The notes beneath the pieces were generated by a model. It was not told the DNA's origin, searched no databases, and saw nothing but the letters and a program-made list of their open reading frames with translations. A stretch of 64,000 nucleotides of DNA from Brachybacterium squillarum M-6-3 (GTDB taxonomy: Bacteria; Actinomycetota; Actinomycetes; Actinomycetales; Dermabacteraceae). Each line of letters opens with the position of its first letter. Within the stretch, counting starts at the first letter, position 1. The position numbers and the translations under genes are program-made. The stretch covers positions 558,001 through 622,000 of the forward strand of contig NZ_AGBX01000001.1 in assembly GCF_000225825.1 (NCBI RefSeq), given 5' to 3'. Shown in pieces: positions 61,160 to 64,000 of this stretch.

Positions 61160-61764
61160 CCGCCCCCCAACCCCCGTCCGACGGAGCCCGCCTCGAGGGC
61201 CGCCGCGCCCTCGTCACCTGCGGGGCCTCCGGCATCGGCGCCGCCCGCGCCCGGGCCTTCGCCGCCGCCGGCGCCCACGTCACCGTCGACGCCCCGCGGC
61301 CCGCGGACGCCCCGGCCCTCGCGCGGGTCCACACCGAGGGCTGGCGCGTGGCCTACGGACACCTGCTGGACGCGTCCTGGTTCGGCGCCGAGGCCCTGAC
61401 CCGGCGCACGCGCCAGTGGGAGCACTGGCTGGACCCGGCCTCCGGCACGCCCGGGGTGTTCCGGGCGGGACGCGATGCGGGCGGGACCGTGGTGGGGGTG
61501 GCCGGGTCCCTCCCCTCGCGGGACGAGCCTCCGGTCCGGGAGCGCGAGCTGACGCTGCTGTACATCGACACCGGCTGGTACGGCACCGGGCTCGGCGCGG
61601 CCCTGCTGGACGCCACCCTCGGCGACGGCCCCGCGAGCCTCTGGGTGGCTGAGGACAACCCCCGCGCCCGCCGCTTCTACGAGAAGCACGGCTTCCGCCC
61701 GGACGGCACCCGCACGGTCGACGCGGCGGTGGCGGACGTCGTCGAGCTGCGGATGGTGCGCTGA
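61156..61764 (+). CDS. chimeric protein: short-chain dehydrogenase N-terminus fused in frame to a GNAT acetyltransferase
   Basis: Residues 1 to about 43 are the start of a short-chain dehydrogenase (GRRALVTCGASGIGAARARAF, with Cys in place of the usual first Gly of TGGASGIG). From about residue 45 it is a GNAT domain: ADAPALARVHTEGWRVAYG, LTLLYIDTGWYGTGLGAALLD and AEDNPRARRFYEKHGF. The total is 202 residues. An internal deletion that kept the frame is the simplest origin. GTG 61156 keeps a GGAAGGAG site, so a functional acetyltransferase may be produced. Confidence 0.75.
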   Translation: MTAPQPPSDGARLEGRRALVTCGASGIGAARARAFAAAGAHVTVDAPRPADAPALARVHTEGWRVAYGHLLDASWFGAEALTRRTRQWEHWLDPASGTPGVFRAGRDAGGTVVGVAGSLPSRDEPPVRERELTLLYIDTGWYGTGLGAALLDATLGDGPASLWVAEDNPRARRFYEKHGFRPDGTRTVDAAVADVVELRMVR

Positions 61765-61795
61765 GCCGAGGACCCGCCGCGCCCGTCCGCGCGGC

Positions 61796-62434
61796 TCAGC
61801 ACCCCGGCGGGCGGCCGCTCCCGGCGAGCCCCGAGTCGACATGCACGGCCGCCCCCTCCGCGGTGCTGACCACGATGTTCCCCCGCGCCGAACTGCCCGC
61901 GGGATCGGTGAACAGCACGTCACCGGTCACCGTGGAGCCGTCGGCGAGCTCGATGGCCGGATCCAGCAGCGGGGTGCGCAGCTCCTCCAGGCCGGGCTCC
62001 GCGTCGACCGCCTCGAAGGGGGTCCGCATGCGCTGCACCTGCAGGTCCTCGGCCGGCGCATAGGTGCCGGAGCCCAGGTAGGAGACGCGCAGCTGCACGA
62101 CCAGACGCTGATCGCAGCGCCCGCCGTGGACGGTCGGCTCGTGGAGCTGCTTGGCCCCCCGCGGGGCCAGGTCGGCCCGCAGCACCGCGACGGTGACGGT
62201 GCCGAGCGCCGTCGGCCAACTCATCGAGTCGTAGCCGATCCGTGCCGGCTGCATGCGGCTCCCGACCAGCAGCCCCTCCCGCGAGAGCGTCGCCGGGGTG
62301 CGCGTGTCCCCGATCGCCGGGTCCGCCAGCATCGCCTGCACCCCGATGACCACGCACGCCAGCAGGACGAGGGCGAGGGCCGCGCCGAGCGCCCTGACCA
62401 TCCCCCGACGCCGCGGCGCCATCGTCCCTGCCAT
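61796..62434 (-). CDS. secreted or membrane-anchored protein of unknown function
   Basis: The 212-residue protein has a basic start and one hydrophobic segment (ALGAALALVLLACVVIGVQAML, about 13-34). A beta-rich outer domain follows (LGTVTVAVLRADLAPRGAKQL; RCDQRLVVQLRVSYLGSGTY; GDVLFTDPAGSSARGNIVV), resembling DUF4352-like extracellular domains. ATG 62434 has GGGAG five bases upstream; 62446 and 62422 are alternatives. The C-terminus ends in Cys, and a second Cys at RCDQR could pair with it. Confidence 0.65.
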   Translation of the reverse strand: MAGTMAPRRRGMVRALGAALALVLLACVVIGVQAMLADPAIGDTRTPATLSREGLLVGSRMQPARIGYDSMSWPTALGTVTVAVLRADLAPRGAKQLHEPTVHGGRCDQRLVVQLRVSYLGSGTYAPAEDLQVQRMRTPFEAVDAEPGLEELRTPLLDPAIELADGSTVTGDVLFTDPAGSSARGNIVVSTAEGAAVHVDSGLAGSGRPPGC

Positions 62435-62689
62435 GCCCGCTCCCATGTGCGAGGTTCCGTGCCTGCACGATAGCCGTGGCCGCCCCCCACGGGTAGGTGC
62501 CGTCCACGGCCCGCCCCTGACCCTCCCGTCAGCCTCGAATGCGTGGCTGACCTGGGGCGACAGTGCTGCCCGGGGAGTGCTCCCCATCGTCGTCGCCGGT
62601 GGATCGTTGCAGACTCGACGCCGAGCGAGCACCCATCGCTCCCGACCCGGCAGCCGGACCCGCCGGCCCGCAACCTCCAGGGGGAGATC

Positions 62690-63402
62690 ATGAAGCGCAC
62701 GACCACACGAGGACAGATGACCCGCCGAGCCGCCGTGGGCGGGATCGGCCTGATGGCCCTCTCGGGCTGCGGCCTCCTGAGCACCGGGTCCGACGAGGAC
62801 GAGCGCGAGGACCAGGACACCCCGAGGAGGACACCCAGGACGAGAGCGAGGAGGACACCTCGGACGAGAGCTCCGAGGAGGACACCTCCGACACCGAGAC
62901 CGAGGAGGACACCGAGTCCGAGGATGAGACGGAGGACGACACCGCCACCTCAGGCGGGTCTTCCGCCGAGGTCGGCATCGAGGAGACCTTCACCGACGAG
63001 GAGCTCGACGACGAGTTCCGCATCATCTCCGCGATGCGCGACATGCCCTCCGAGTCCTTCTCCTACGACGTCGAGGACGGGAAGGAGGTCATCTACCTGC
63101 AGTTCGAGATGTCCCCCTCCGGTCAGTGGGGCGGCTCGATCTCCCCCTCGGACTTCTCGATCGAGAACGGCAACACCGCCTGGTCGAGCCTCAGCACCGA
63201 GATCTCCGAGGCCGGCTACACCGCGATGGAGCTGCACTCCCGCCGCGACGGCGACCTCGCCCCGGCCTGGATCGGCTTCGTCACGGAGGGTCCCCGGCAG
63301 GACACCTACGAGGTCACCTACACCCGGCCCGAGTCGGAGGTGATCGGGGAGGACACGACGATCCCCGAGTTCACCCACACCGTGACCATCCCGGCCTCCT
63401 GA
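62690..63402 (+). pseudogene. lipoprotein gene with a single-base frameshift in its acidic linker
   Basis: ATG 62690, with GGGGGAG upstream, opens a Tat-type lipoprotein (TRRAAVGGIG, lipobox Cys27 in LSGCGL) up to DEREDQDT. At the CCCC run 62820-62823 the frame must shift to continue into PEEDTQDESEEDTSD and the folded domain (EEFTDEELDDEFRIISAMRD region to TIPEFTHTVTIPAS). One more C would restore a single frame. Unshifted, the frame stays open to 63343 as an Arg/Pro/Thr-rich tail. This may be a real mutation, slippage or a sequencing error. Confidence 0.75.
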
Positions 63403-63419
63403 GCCGTGCCCGGCCGCCT

Positions 63420-63449
63420 CGGCCCGTCCTCCGTGCGGAGGACGGGCCG
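63420..63449 (+). terminator. terminator hairpin after the frameshifted lipoprotein gene
   Basis: Arms CGGCCCGTCCTCCG and CGGAGGACGGGCCG are perfect over 14 bases, with TG at the centre, so the tip would open to a small loop. It lies 18 bases past the stop at 63402 and before the pdxH promoter. Confidence 0.75.
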
Positions 63450-63493
63450 TTCCGGTGTCCGCGGTCGGGCACGGCGGCCCTAGGATCGCGGGC

Positions 63494-64000
63494 ATGACGT
63501 CGCCCGCCGATCCGATCCGCCCCTCCTCGGTGCCCGACCCGCTGGCCGGGGAGCGCGTCGACTACCGCGCCGGCCACCTGGACGATTCCGCGCCGTCCGA
63601 GCCCTTCCCCCTGTTCGCCGCGTGGATGCAGGAGGCCCTGGACCGTCGCGACACCCGGGACGACCTGGTCGAGCCCTCCGCCGTGGTGCTGTCCACCGTG
63701 CACCTGGCCGAGGACGGCACCCCGCGCCCCCGCTCGCGCACCGTGCTGCTGAAGGGGAGCGGCCCGGAGGGCCTCCTCGTCTATACGAATCGCGGCTCGG
63801 CGAAGGGGCAGGAGCTGGCGGCGACGCCGTGGGCCTCGCTGCTGCTGCCCTGGTACGCGCTGCAGCGACAGGTGCGCATCGAGGGCCGGGCGGAGCTGCT
63901 GGACGATGCCAGCTCCGACGCCTACTTCGCTTCGCGGCCCCGCGGCTCGCAGCTCGGGGCCTGGGCCTCGCAGCAGTCCGCCCCGGTCGCCTCCCGGGAG
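63494..64000 (+). CDS. pdxH: pyridoxamine 5'-phosphate oxidase, 3' end beyond the window
   Basis: The visible 169 residues match the FMN-dependent oxidase that forms pyridoxal 5'-phosphate: PRSRTVLLKG and YTNRGSAKGQELAATPWASLL (FMN phosphate contacts), LQRQVRIEGRAELL and YFASRPRGSQLGAWAS. The protein runs off the right edge without a stop. TAGGAT (63481-63486) is seven bases before the ATG with no ribosome site, so the transcript is probably leaderless. It completes the B6 salvage route with the kinase at 10988-11788. Confidence 0.9.
   Translation, partial: MTSPADPIRPSSVPDPLAGERVDYRAGHLDDSAPSEPFPLFAAWMQEALDRRDTRDDLVEPSAVVLSTVHLAEDGTPRPRSRTVLLKGSGPEGLLVYTNRGSAKGQELAATPWASLLLPWYALQRQVRIEGRAELLDDASSDAYFASRPRGSQLGAWASQQSAPVASRE

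Overview
The window is high-GC DNA from a free-living actinobacterium. The gene style (start codons overlapping stop codons as ATGA or GTGA, many GTG starts, Tat-like lipoprotein signals, leaderless promoters, sugar importers without their own ATPase) fits Micrococcales. A Brachybacterium-like organism is a reasonable guess, but the genus is inferred, not shown. No rRNA, tRNA, IS element, prophage or CRISPR array was seen.

Left part (1-22 kb): an SRPBCC protein, an NmrA-type reductase, a four-gene osmoprotectant importer (OpuC type), a DUF2254 membrane protein, a glutamate-type amino acid importer (gluABCD order) followed by a class II glutamine amidotransferase, a pyridoxal kinase, a GtrA protein, an aminotransferase, a Gln/Gly-rich membrane protein, a fused enoyl-CoA hydratase/3-hydroxyacyl-CoA dehydrogenase, and a second betaine importer (OpuA type) with two tandem binding proteins and a very long 5' leader.

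Middle (22-45 kb): an ArsR regulator joined to a truncated SRPBCC gene; a GNAT gene; a TetR-controlled ABC-2 exporter; a LacI-controlled sugar uptake and GH32 beta-fructosidase operon; a TetR gene divergent from a membrane protein; a LicT/BglG antiterminator with a beta-glucoside PTS permease whose leader carries a clear terminator and a probable antiterminator; and a dipeptide importer with a two-domain ATPase.

Right part (45-64 kb): an aldo/keto reductase; a decayed lipoprotein/alcohol dehydrogenase locus; a LacI-controlled sugar or inositol oxidation cluster (isomerase, Gfo/Idh/MocA dehydrogenase, MFS transporter); a MacAB-like export system; an isolated low-GC insertion carrying one DUF2971 gene; a thiolase and acyl-CoA dehydrogenase pair; a collapsed PucR/SDR/GNAT locus; two secreted proteins, one frameshifted; and the start of pdxH.

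The genes work mainly in uptake of osmolytes, amino acids, peptides and sugars, and in fatty acid oxidation. The most informative structures are a 26-bp operator-like motif shared by the two distant beta-oxidation promoters, the PTS leader, paired operators at four regulator genes, two families of repeated palindromes at gene 3' ends, and five broken genes within about 40 kb.
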